Source of the DNA: UBA5794 sp964196275
Lineage (GTDB): Bacteria > Actinomycetota > Acidimicrobiia > Spongiisociales > UBA5794
Assembly: GCA_964196275.1 (NCBI GenBank)
Contig: CAXMSN010000069.1
Span: 1-34,509, forward strand
Length of the DNA: 34,509 nt
Direction of reading: 5' to 3'
Shown piece after piece: positions 8,834 to 16,611 of this stretch. Under the pieces are notes generated by a model. That model was not told the DNA's origin, searched no databases, and saw nothing but the letters and a program-made list of their open reading frames with translations. How positions within the stretch are numbered: the first letter of the stretch is position 1; each line of letters starts with the position of its first letter. A program made the position numbers and the translations under genes.

Positions 8834-8914
8834 TTTCTGGCCTTCTGGCCTTCCGGCCTTCTGGCCTTCCGGCCTTCTGGTCCCTGGTCCGTGGTCCGTG
8901 GTCCGTGGTCCGAG
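8834..8914. repeat. Two adjacent short tandem arrays (8-mer and 7-mer)
   Basis: From about 8834 to 8880 the sequence alternates GGCCTTCT and GGCCTTCC, about six copies. It passes directly into five copies of a 7-mer, GGTCCGT with variants, at 8879-8913. The arrays lie just downstream of the permease-USP stop (8929, minus strand) and upstream of the SnoaL-like gene. The units are far too short and lack spacers for a CRISPR array. Confidence 0.85.
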
Positions 8915-8928
8915 GCGAGCCGAGCGAC

Positions 8929-11130
8929 TCAGTTGATCAACCACTCGATGCCGCGGGTGAGGATATTCGGCCGTTCGAGCGTTGGCGTGTGGACCACAAG
9001 TGCGGGACAGTCGACTGCTTCGGCGATGCGGTCGGCGAGATCTGCCACGAGGTGGAATCGATGCGTCGGCGCTCCGAGGATCACGAGGTTCGCCCCCATG
9101 GACAAGTCGGTGAGGGTTTCGACCAGATGATCCGTCGGCCGCACCCGGTCGTCCCACGCCACGGTGAGCATCGCCCCGAGGTCTCGGTGGTACTCGACGA
9201 TAGCTTCCGCCTGTTTGGCAGAGGCATCGGCAGGGGTCAGGTGAATGAAGCGGATAGAGGCGTCCTCGTATCGGCCGATGTGGTCCGCGATCTCGATCTT
9301 CACCGGGTCGTAGGGGCCGCCCGATCCGAGAGCAGCGATCCTGTCGATGTCGTCGACGGCCCTGTTGCGTAGGTACACCGAGTCACAGATCAGGTGCTCT
9401 CTCAACCAGTGGAGATCACGAGTGATGTGTCGCGTCGCTCTGATGTCCTGCGGGAGATCCGCGATGAAGAGATCGACGCCTTCACGCTCGACGAACGCGT
9501 GGACCATTCCCCGCCGGTCTTCGTCCGTGTAGTGCTCAGAAGTAACGGTGATCCCAAGTTCCTCAGTGCGGACGAGATCCGCAGCAGTTGGGATCACGTC
9601 TCGAGTGCGCGCATCGAAGTTGATGATGTGGATCTGGCCACCGTCGGCCGCTGTCAGACGCATGGCGAGTCGGAAGAGTGTGTGCTGCCTGGCCGGACTC
9701 GTCGGGCGACGAATCAGAACGAGCACATGCTTGCGACCGCCTGTTGCAACCGCGGCACCGGTGCGTTGTATGAGCTTCGCATTCTCTCGCAGCCGGAGAG
9801 CGTCACGTGTTGCGGATTCCTTGACGGCTCGCGAGCGTCCGAAACTGCGGTACCAGATGACGCCTGCGATTACGAAGACGGTGGCTCCGACGATCGGAAT
9901 CAGTCCCATCTGTGTCAGCAGCAAGAGCGAGGCAACGATGCCAAAGACCTGGGGGAATGGGTACATGGGGGAGCGGAACTTCGGCTGATACCAATCGAGG
10001 TGCGCCTCTCGGAACGCGATCACGGCGAGATTCACGAGAGCGAACACGAGGAGTTGGAACGCCGAAGCGAGCTTTGCGAGTTCTATGAGGGGGACGAACA
10101 GGACGAGCAGGATCAGCGCAATGCCCGTCACCGTGATGCCGGCCACCGGCGCACCGGAACGTTTCCCGATCTTGGCGAGGAACGATGGTGCGAGCGAGTT
10201 CCGTGCCATCGCAAACGGATAACGGGCTGAGGCGATTACGCCAGCGTTCGCCATTGACAGCAACGCGAGCACGGCGGTTCCTGCGACGAGATAGATGCCG
10301 ATGCCATCCGCCCTGAGGAACTGCTCCGCTGCGGTCAGTACCGGTGTCACTGTGTTCGCCAGGAGATCTGGCGGTGTCACCCCGACCATCACCGCAACGA
10401 CGAGCGGATAGAGGACCATTGCGATGCCGACTGACAGGAGGATACTCACGGGGATGTTTCGCCCTGGGCGCTTGACCTCTTCAGCGACGCTGGCGACCTT
10501 GGTGACGCCGATGTAGGACACGAACACGACCGCCGTTGCGGAGAAGAGGCCCTTGAACCCCTCCGACAGGAACGGTTCGAAGGCCTCGGCCTGGGTGTTC
10601 GGCGCGCCCACGATGATGAAGCCGAGGAGGAGAATCAAGACCGCCGATACGAGTGCCGCCTGCAACTTGGCTGTCTGGTGAATGCCGATGAGATTGATGA
10701 TGATCAGCCCGACGGCGAGTATGGCGGCGACCGGACGCTCCGGATGCTCAATGAAGAACGCGAGATATGCCGACAAGCCGACGAGCGCAAACGCGGCCTT
10801 GAACACCAATGAGAACCACACACCGAAGCCCGCGATGGTCCCCATGAGTGGGCCCATCGCCCGGTCGATGTAGAGGTATGTTCCGCCTGCTTGCGGCATC
10901 GCGGTAGCCATCTCGGACTGGGACAGTGCTGCCGGCAGGACGACGAGTCCTGCCAAGAAGAACGCGAGGACTACTGCCGGGCCAGCGATCTTGAAAGCCA
11001 ATCCAGGCAGCACGAAGATGCCTGAGCCGATCATGGCTCCAATCGAGATCGTCAGGACCGCGTAGAGACCGAGTGTTCGACGTAGACCACCGGCAGACTC
11101 GTGCCCAGTTTCGGTGTCGTTCGTTGACAT
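8929..11130 (-). CDS. APC-family amino acid permease fused to two universal stress protein domains
   Basis: This is a 733-residue membrane transporter. Residues about 18-425 form an APC-superfamily permease: TISIGAMIGSGIFVLPG near 27-43 is the helix-1 substrate motif, with about twelve helices. After a basic linker, KHVLVLIRRP near 455 starts the first USP-like domain, and a second, more diverged one covers roughly 600-725, with LVILGAPTH near 690 in the position of the usual nucleotide-loop strand. USP domains on APC or CPA transporters are thought to bind ATP, AMP or cyclic AMP and regulate transport. Four nucleotide cyclases are encoded nearby, so a cyclic nucleotide ligand is an attractive but unproven idea. 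The ATG has no Shine-Dalgarno sequence; TAACTT at 11140-11145 (minus strand) may give a very short leader. Confidence 0.88.
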   Translation of the reverse strand: MSTNDTETGHESAGGLRRTLGLYAVLTISIGAMIGSGIFVLPGLAFKIAGPAVVLAFFLAGLVVLPAALSQSEMATAMPQAGGTYLYIDRAMGPLMGTIAGFGVWFSLVFKAAFALVGLSAYLAFFIEHPERPVAAILAVGLIIINLIGIHQTAKLQAALVSAVLILLLGFIIVGAPNTQAEAFEPFLSEGFKGLFSATAVVFVSYIGVTKVASVAEEVKRPGRNIPVSILLSVGIAMVLYPLVVAVMVGVTPPDLLANTVTPVLTAAEQFLRADGIGIYLVAGTAVLALLSMANAGVIASARYPFAMARNSLAPSFLAKIGKRSGAPVAGITVTGIALILLVLFVPLIELAKLASAFQLLVFALVNLAVIAFREAHLDWYQPKFRSPMYPFPQVFGIVASLLLLTQMGLIPIVGATVFVIAGVIWYRSFGRSRAVKESATRDALRLRENAKLIQRTGAAVATGGRKHVLVLIRRPTSPARQHTLFRLAMRLTAADGGQIHIINFDARTRDVIPTAADLVRTEELGITVTSEHYTDEDRRGMVHAFVEREGVDLFIADLPQDIRATRHITRDLHWLREHLICDSVYLRNRAVDDIDRIAALGSGGPYDPVKIEIADHIGRYEDASIRFIHLTPADASAKQAEAIVEYHRDLGAMLTVAWDDRVRPTDHLVETLTDLSMGANLVILGAPTHRFHLVADLADRIAEAVDCPALVVHTPTLERPNILTRGIEWLIN

Positions 11131-11139
11131 CTGGTCGAA

Positions 11140-11145
11140 AAGTTA
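11140..11145 (-). promoter_or_regulatory. Candidate -10 box for the permease-USP gene
   Basis: TAACTT on the minus strand ends 9 nt before ATG 11130, and no ribosome site lies between. This spacing would give a leader of only a few bases. No -35 match was found. Confidence 0.25.
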
Positions 11146-11247
11146 GCCGACTTCGGCCAATGGCGTACCTGACGGCCGCGCTCAACGGGTCACTTCGGAG
11201 CCACCGTCACGCGTTCTGTGGGCTGAGAGCCACATATAGGTGGCCTG

Positions 11248-11260
11248 GAACCCTGGGTTC
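11248..11260 (-). other. Short palindrome after the membrane cyclase gene
   Basis: GAACCC-T-GGGTTC is a 6-bp inverted repeat just downstream of the membrane cyclase stop (11265, minus strand) and before the permease gene. It lacks a T-tract. The rest of 11131-11247 holds no gene. Confidence 0.3.
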
Positions 11261-11264
11261 GCGT

Positions 11265-12458
11265 CTACTGGACTGCTTCTAGGAACCAGGTGTCGACGGG
11301 TCCTTTGCCCTTGATGTCGATCGTGCCTCGGTGGACACGCTTGTAGTCGCCGTTGAGGGCTTCGTGGGTTGATCGGCTGATCTGGATCTTTCCCGGAAGG
11401 CTGTGAGATTCCATCCGACTCGCTGTGTTGACTGCGTCACCCCACACGTCATAGTGCAATCGCGTCGTGCCGATCACACCGGCTACAACGGGACCAGTGT
11501 TGATTCCGATCCGGAAGGCGAAGTTCGGCTGGTTGGTCGACGCCGCACTCTCAACGACCCGCATCATCTCGAGCGCCAAGGTTGCGAGGATGGCTGCGTG
11601 GTCCGGGTATCTCTGCGGGGCTCCGGCAACCACCATGTAGCTGTCACCGATCGTCCCGATCTTCTCCGCCCTGCAACTCGTGACGAGTTCATCGAACCTG
11701 GTGAATGTTGTGTTCAGCATTTCAACCAATTCGGTTGGTGCGAGCGATTCGGCGAGAGGTGTGAAGCCGACTACATCGGCGAAGAGGATGCTCACGCTGT
11801 CGTACTGCTCTGCGACGGTTTCGTCTGAGTCCTTGAGCTGCTCGGCGATCGCGGCAGGCAGCACGTTCGACAGAAGCGCTTCAGATTTGTCCTGCTCGAT
11901 CTCGAGAAGTTCATGGATCCTGCGGTTCTCACGCACGAAGTATCGGAACAGTCCGAAAGTGACAGCGCTTGCACCGCCGATGTTGAGGACGAAGAACATC
12001 AGTATCGCCCAGTCCGGGAGGCCGTTGTGGACTTCAAGATCTGGAAACGCGAGCGCAAGCACGATGAGCAGCGATAGGGCGGTAATGAGAAAGCCGACGG
12101 CTTGGCGCTTGCTCAGGAAGAGGACGGCACCGATTGGTCCCAAGAATGCCCAGAGAACCATCGCACCCGATCCCACGTATCCGCCGAGGGCCGCCCCGAG
12201 CAGAAATGAGATCCCGGTGACAAGAGACAGCTGGATCCAGATCAGCAACTCGAGTCGCTTGGTGGTCCTCCAGAATATGAGCGCAGGTAGAGAGATCAGT
12301 GCATACATCATTGGGAGCACCCACGCAGGCTCTCCGAGTGCAAGGAGAAAGAGCCCCCAGACGAAACCGGCGGCGCTCGAGTACGCAGCGAGCAGAATGA
12401 GCATGGTCCGCCGAAGACGGACGTCGTCGGACTCGGTCTGCTCGCCTACGGGCGGCAT
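11265..12458 (-). CDS. Membrane-anchored class III nucleotide cyclase with altered base-selecting Lys
   Basis: This 397-residue enzyme has six predicted membrane helices (residues about 18-171), a short coiled linker, then a cyclase homology domain from about 215. Metal-binding Asp228 (FADVVGFT) and Asp272 (TIGDSYM), the second base-selecting residue Asp337 (YDVWGD), and transition-state Asn344 and Arg348 are all present. The adenine-selecting Lys, expected four residues before Asp272, is Gly268 (EKIGTIGD), so purine selectivity may be relaxed or changed. ATG 12458 lies 4 bp after the stop of the PAS-cyclase, so the two are co-transcribed. The open frame upstream to 12674 overlaps the neighbour and is not coding. 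Confidence 0.88.
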   Translation of the reverse strand: MPPVGEQTESDDVRLRRTMLILLAAYSSAAGFVWGLFLLALGEPAWVLPMMYALISLPALIFWRTTKRLELLIWIQLSLVTGISFLLGAALGGYVGSGAMVLWAFLGPIGAVLFLSKRQAVGFLITALSLLIVLALAFPDLEVHNGLPDWAILMFFVLNIGGASAVTFGLFRYFVRENRRIHELLEIEQDKSEALLSNVLPAAIAEQLKDSDETVAEQYDSVSILFADVVGFTPLAESLAPTELVEMLNTTFTRFDELVTSCRAEKIGTIGDSYMVVAGAPQRYPDHAAILATLALEMMRVVESAASTNQPNFAFRIGINTGPVVAGVIGTTRLHYDVWGDAVNTASRMESHSLPGKIQISRSTHEALNGDYKRVHRGTIDIKGKGPVDTWFLEAVQ

Positions 12459-12462
12459 CGCG

Positions 12463-13911
12463 TCAGATGTGCGACTCAAGGAACCACGTCTCCATTTCGC
12501 CCTTGCCCTTGATGTCGATGGAGCCTCGTGCCTCCAGACGATACGCCTTGTGAAGGCGCTCGTATGCCCCGGGACCAATCTGGATGCGTCCAGGTTCTCC
12601 CGACGACTCCATCCGTGAAGCGACGTTGATCGTATCGCCCCACATGTCGTACGAGAACTTGGTCGTGCCCACAACGGCCCCGACAGCAGGTCCTGAGTCG
12701 ATCCCGATCCTGACGCGGAGCTTGATCCCGTCGTCTGCGACGCGGCCGTTGATCCAGTCCCTCATCTCCAGAGCAAGGTTCGCAATGGCCTTGCAATGGT
12801 CATCTCGCGGAGTTGGGGCTCCTGCGACGACCATGTACCCGTCGCCCATCGTCTTGATCTTCTCAAGGCCGCTCTTCTCTCCGATCTCGTCGAACGCCGT
12901 GAAGACCTCATTGAGCAGCGCCACTGCATCCTCAGGCGGCAATCGCGCCGAGAGCGGGGTGAACCCGACCAGATCGGCGAAGAGTGCCGTTACCTCGTCG
13001 AAGTGCTGGGCGATGGTCGCGTTCGGGTATGCCTTGAGCTGCTCGGCGATCTCCGCCGGCAGCACGTTCCTCAGCAGTCGATCGGCTCTCTGGTGCTCCG
13101 CTCTGAGTTCCCGCTCCATCGTCTTGCGCTCCGTGATGTCGACGAAGGTCAGGACCGAGCCCACGAGTTTGCCGTCCTGCTCCATCGGATACGACCAATA
13201 CTCGGCGGGGAACCGTGACCCGTCCGACCTAAACATCACCTCAGAATCGACATGTATGCCGTGTCCCTCCCTGAATGCGAGGAATATCTGACACTCCTCC
13301 ATTGGATACGGTGATCCGTCCGGGCGCGTGTGATGGACGAGTTCGTGCATGTTGCGACCGATCAGGTTCTCATCGGGTTCGAATCCGAGTATCCGTAGAC
13401 ATGCGGGGTTGGCGAACGTGCAGTTCCCGCGTTTGTCGACGCCGTAGATCCCTTCGCCCGTGCTGTTCAGGAGGAGCCGAACCTGACTTTCGCTCTCTTT
13501 CAACTTCTTCTCTGCCCGCTTTCGCTCTGAGATGTCTGTGAACGTGAGCACCGATCCAATGAGTTCGCCGTCCTGGTGGGTGGGATAGGACCAGTACTCG
13601 GCGTGAAAGCTCGTGCCGTCCTTCCTCCACATGACCTCGTTGTCGGCGTGGACCCCGTTGCCTTCCCTGAAGGCGCGGTAGATCTGGCAGTCGGTCATCG
13701 GATACGGGTCGCCGTTCGGCAGGGTGTGGTGGACAAGGTCATGCATGTTGACACCGAGTAGCTCGGCGTCGCTGTCGAATCCAAGGATCTGCAGGCACGC
13801 GGGGTTGGCGAACGTGCAGTTTCCATCAAGATCGATGCCGTAGATTCCTTCGCCAGACGAATCCAGCAACAGCTGTGCAAGCTGCTCGCGATCTTGACCC
13901 TGATTCACCAT
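12463..13911 (-). CDS. Adenylate cyclase with two tandem PAS domains
   Basis: This is a 482-residue soluble sensor enzyme that should make cyclic AMP. PAS1 spans residues about 10-128 and PAS2 about 144-260. They are near-copies, roughly two-thirds identical at a constant offset of 132 residues, both with GNCTFANPACL and a conserved HHT...PYPM..CQI segment. A short helical linker leads to the cyclase domain (about 300-482) with all key residues: Asp313, Lys353, Asp357, Asp422, Asn429 and Arg433. ATG 13911 is preceded by GGGGAGAA. It is divergent from the hydrolase gene and is the first gene of a two-cyclase operon. The PAS ligand is unknown. Confidence 0.92.
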   Translation of the reverse strand: MVNQGQDREQLAQLLLDSSGEGIYGIDLDGNCTFANPACLQILGFDSDAELLGVNMHDLVHHTLPNGDPYPMTDCQIYRAFREGNGVHADNEVMWRKDGTSFHAEYWSYPTHQDGELIGSVLTFTDISERKRAEKKLKESESQVRLLLNSTGEGIYGVDKRGNCTFANPACLRILGFEPDENLIGRNMHELVHHTRPDGSPYPMEECQIFLAFREGHGIHVDSEVMFRSDGSRFPAEYWSYPMEQDGKLVGSVLTFVDITERKTMERELRAEHQRADRLLRNVLPAEIAEQLKAYPNATIAQHFDEVTALFADLVGFTPLSARLPPEDAVALLNEVFTAFDEIGEKSGLEKIKTMGDGYMVVAGAPTPRDDHCKAIANLALEMRDWINGRVADDGIKLRVRIGIDSGPAVGAVVGTTKFSYDMWGDTINVASRMESSGEPGRIQIGPGAYERLHKAYRLEARGSIDIKGKGEMETWFLESHI

Positions 13912-14030
13912 TGGCTTCTCCCCATGAGACGGTCACGGTACCCGAACGAGACGGTTTTTTGCACGGTGCAGGCTGGCCGCTGCGATGTGTCGACTAGATG
14001 TCCATCTCGTCTTGGGCATAAATGTCAGCG

Positions 14031-14040
14031 GGTAGGGTTG
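14031..14040 (+). promoter_or_regulatory. Candidate promoter element GGTAGGGTTG
   Basis: The 10-mer GGTAGGGTTG contains the -10-like box TAGGGT (14033-14038). TTGGGC at 14012-14017 could serve as a -35, with a short 15-bp spacer. The identical 10-mer lies at 30458-30467 upstream of arcA. The rest of 13912-14098 is non-coding, including a T6 run (13955-13960) beside the palindrome TGCACGGTGCA (13960-13970). Confidence 0.35.
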
Positions 14041-14098
14041 CTAGGGATGAGGTCCGAGCAGGTGGAACGCCGGGCCCAATCGAACTGGAGGAAACTTG

Positions 14099-14749
14099 AT
14101 GGGAAATTTCTCAGCCTCGGACACAGCACTTGTGATCATCGACCCACAGAACGACTTCCTCAGCCCCGACGGAGCGACGTGGGGCCTCGTTGGAGACAGC
14201 GTGACAGAGAACAACACCGTGGCTCATATCGAGCAATTGTTCCTTGCAGCCAAAGCAAACGGCTACAAGACATACGTATCTCCCCACTACTACTTCCCCT
14301 CGGACAAGGACTGGCAGTTCGGTGGCACGATCGAGAACATCATGCACGACATCAACATGTTCGATCGCACAGGGCAGCGCACGATGGACGGGTTCGAGGG
14401 GTCGGGAGCCGACTGGGTAGACCCACTCGGGAAGTACATCGACGATGGTGACACGATCGTCACGAGCCCACACAAGGTCTACGGACCCGAGTCCAACGAC
14501 CTCGCTTTGCAACTCCGCAAGCGCGGCATCAGCAAGGTCGTGCTTGGTGGCATGTCGGCGAACCTCTGTGTTGAAGCCCACATGCGCCAGCTCATCGAGG
14601 ATGGATTCGAGTTGCACGTCGTCAAGGATGCGACAGCGGCAGCACAGCACGACGAGCTCGGAGACGGATATGCGGCAGCGGTTGTCAATTTCAACTTCAT
14701 CGCGTCCGGGGTACTCACCACTGATGAGGCCGTCGCCGCCCTCGTGTAA
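14099..14749 (+). CDS. Cysteine hydrolase of the isochorismatase-like fold
   Basis: This is a 216-residue cytoplasmic enzyme with the family's catalytic triad: Asp15 (IIDPQNDF), Lys126 (SPHKVYG) and Cys157 (GGMSANLCVEAH), including the cis-peptide GMSANLC stretch. Members hydrolyse amides, carbamoyl compounds or vinyl ethers (nicotinamidase, N-carbamoylsarcosine amidase, isochorismatase). The residues seen do not discriminate among these; the longer loop between about 60 and 120 argues against a minimal nicotinamidase. ATG 14099 is set by a strong GGAGG at 14087-14091. It ends 26 bp before the third cyclase gene. Confidence 0.9.
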   Translation: MGNFSASDTALVIIDPQNDFLSPDGATWGLVGDSVTENNTVAHIEQLFLAAKANGYKTYVSPHYYFPSDKDWQFGGTIENIMHDINMFDRTGQRTMDGFEGSGADWVDPLGKYIDDGDTIVTSPHKVYGPESNDLALQLRKRGISKVVLGGMSANLCVEAHMRQLIEDGFELHVVKDATAAAQHDELGDGYAAAVVNFNFIASGVLTTDEAVAALV

Positions 14750-14759
14750 CCCTCGCGTC

Positions 14760-14765
14760 TAGTCT
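14760..14765 (+). promoter_or_regulatory. Candidate -10 box before the CHD-TPR cyclase
   Basis: TAGTCT ends 10 nt before ATG 14776, with no purine-rich ribosome site between. This fits the short-leader pattern seen elsewhere in the window. Confidence 0.25.
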
Positions 14766-14775
14766 CTGCCCCAGC

Positions 14776-16518
14776 ATGAGTGTTTCTCAAACGGACGGCG
14801 CCGCCGTCATCAACGGTGACGTGGTCGGCTACAGCAAGCTGATCGCGGACAACGAGATCGAGACGTACCAGACGCTCAAAGCGTTTCGCGCCATAGTCGA
14901 GAGCGTGCTCGAGAACCACGGTGGCAGGATCGTCGAGTTCGTTGGTGATGAGTTCCTTGCTGTAGTCGATTCGGCTGCCGATGGTGTCGACGCAACGGTC
15001 GATGTACAGCGGCGCCTTGCAACGGAGAATGAGAGGCTCCCGGACGGGAGGAAGCTCCGGTTCCGCCTCGGCCTCAATGTCGGAACGCTGTTCGTAGAGG
15101 ATGGGCACTGGTTCGGTGACGCCATCAACGTTGCTGCGAGGCTCCAAGCGATGGCGAAGCCGGGAGGCGTATGTGTCTCGGGTTCTGCGCTTGATGGCGC
15201 CGGTGAGGTTTCTGTCACGGTTACATCTCTCGGGAAACAGAGGCTGAAGAACATCCCTGAGCCTGTGATCGCCTATGAGATCGTTGATTCGGATATTCCC
15301 GTTGAGGAGTCGGCGCCCTGGCGAAGGAGGATCCCGGCCCCGAACCGCCCGTCGATCGCGGCAAGCCCGTTTGCGAACTTCGGCGACCCCGATGACGACC
15401 ACTTCGCCGATGGACTCATGATGTCGATCGTGATCAAGCTCATGACGATTCCAGGACTGGACGTCGTGAGCGAAACATCGACGTTTGCCTACAGGGACCA
15501 GGCGTACTCGGCTCAGCAGCTTGGTCATGAACTCGGTGTCAGGTATGTCCTTGAGGGCGGGGTTCACAGGAGTGGATCTCGAGTGCGAGTTCTTGCCCAA
15601 GTGATCGATGTCGAGGATGGCTCGACAGCTTGGGCCGACCGGTTCGAAGCCGAGATCAACGATGTGTTCACAGCCCAGGACGACATCGTCGCCCAGATCG
15701 TCGCGGCACTTGATGTTGAGATCATCGGCGGTGACCTTGCTGCCTCATACCGCGACGAACTCGATTCCGAGACTGTCGAGATCCTGTATCGGGGCCTACA
15801 CGAGATATCACTCGGAACACCTCAATCCATGCATCGTTCGTTCGGACACTTCGAGGAGGTCGTCGAGCGCGACCCGGACGGATTTCTGGGGCACGCCCTC
15901 TTGGGGTGGGCCCACTTCTGGGCGGCATTGAACGGGGCCGTACCTGACCCTGAGCCGCACTATGTGGTCGCCAAGGAGAATGCACTGATCGCCATCGACC
16001 GCGAGGACACTTCGGGACTTGGGTATCTCGTCCTCGCCCACGTTCTGCTCCTTGAGCACGACTGGGAAGGGGCGCGTGAGGCCGCGGACCACCTCACGTC
16101 TGCCCGTCCGTCCTGCGATGTCTCGCTTGGTGTGGCCGCAAGCGTCAGCCGGTACCTCGGCGATTGGGAGCAAGCGGTGAGCCTTGCCTCTCGGGCGATC
16201 GACTTGAGCCCGCTGATGTCCGACTGGTATCGCTCGACCCTTGCAAATGCGCTGTTCATCGGTGAGGATTATGCGGGAGCGGCGGACATGGCCGAAGGCG
16301 TCGTTGCGGGCAACGAGTCGAACACGGATGCCCTCCTGACATTGGCTGCGGCACAGTCAGCGCTCGGCCAAGGGCGCCACGCTTCTGCAGCGATCGATCA
16401 TGCACGCGAGACAGAGCCAAGTCTGAGCACGGGTGCCCTTCGTCATGACCTGCCGTACCGCGACGACGCGACGAAGGAGAGGTTCCTCACGCGACTCGGT
16501 GATGCCGGTCTCGACTGA
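14776..16518 (+). CDS. Class III cyclase - FlgO/TolB-like - TPR protein with non-adenylate base residues
   Basis: This is a 580-residue cytoplasmic protein. The cyclase domain (about 8-170) keeps metal residues Asp15 (NGDVVGYS) and Asp58 (FVGDEF) and transition-state Asn118 and Arg122. The adenine-selecting Lys is Glu54, as in guanylate cyclases, and the partner Asp is His111 (HWFGDAINVAAR). Residues about 190-320 match the FlgO/TolB-like segment usual in this architecture (SIAASPFANFGDPDDDHFAD, then LGVRYVLEGGVHRSGSRVRV). From about 335 to 570 are TPR-like helical pairs. The family probably links cyclase output to protein partners. The substrate may be GTP or another nucleotide, or the domain may be a regulatory pseudo-cyclase. 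Confidence 0.88.
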   Translation: MSVSQTDGAAVINGDVVGYSKLIADNEIETYQTLKAFRAIVESVLENHGGRIVEFVGDEFLAVVDSAADGVDATVDVQRRLATENERLPDGRKLRFRLGLNVGTLFVEDGHWFGDAINVAARLQAMAKPGGVCVSGSALDGAGEVSVTVTSLGKQRLKNIPEPVIAYEIVDSDIPVEESAPWRRRIPAPNRPSIAASPFANFGDPDDDHFADGLMMSIVIKLMTIPGLDVVSETSTFAYRDQAYSAQQLGHELGVRYVLEGGVHRSGSRVRVLAQVIDVEDGSTAWADRFEAEINDVFTAQDDIVAQIVAALDVEIIGGDLAASYRDELDSETVEILYRGLHEISLGTPQSMHRSFGHFEEVVERDPDGFLGHALLGWAHFWAALNGAVPDPEPHYVVAKENALIAIDREDTSGLGYLVLAHVLLLEHDWEGAREAADHLTSARPSCDVSLGVAASVSRYLGDWEQAVSLASRAIDLSPLMSDWYRSTLANALFIGEDYAGAADMAEGVVAGNESNTDALLTLAAAQSALGQGRHASAAIDHARETEPSLSTGALRHDLPYRDDATKERFLTRLGDAGLD

Positions 16519-16611
16519 GCACGCTGTGAGACGATGTCGATGCGACATAGGCTGGCGCGATAGCTGACAAGACGCTCCGCCGCACGCTACCGCCGCCTTG
16601 AAGGGTCTGTG

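Noticed and set aside
8834..8914. CRISPR array
   Set aside because: The units are 7-8 bp, contiguous and without unique spacers, and no cas gene is present.
8774..9157. N-terminal extension of the SnoaL-like protein
   Set aside because: It runs through the tandem repeats and over the 3' end of the permease gene and has no recognisable domain.
11240..11275. tRNA-like GGGTTCGCGTC segment
   Set aside because: It looks like a T-arm loop, but no acceptor stem, D-arm or anticodon arm can be built around it.
12459..12674. N-terminal extension of the membrane cyclase
   Set aside because: It overlaps the end of the PAS-cyclase coding sequence; ATG 12458 just before the first membrane helix is the natural start.
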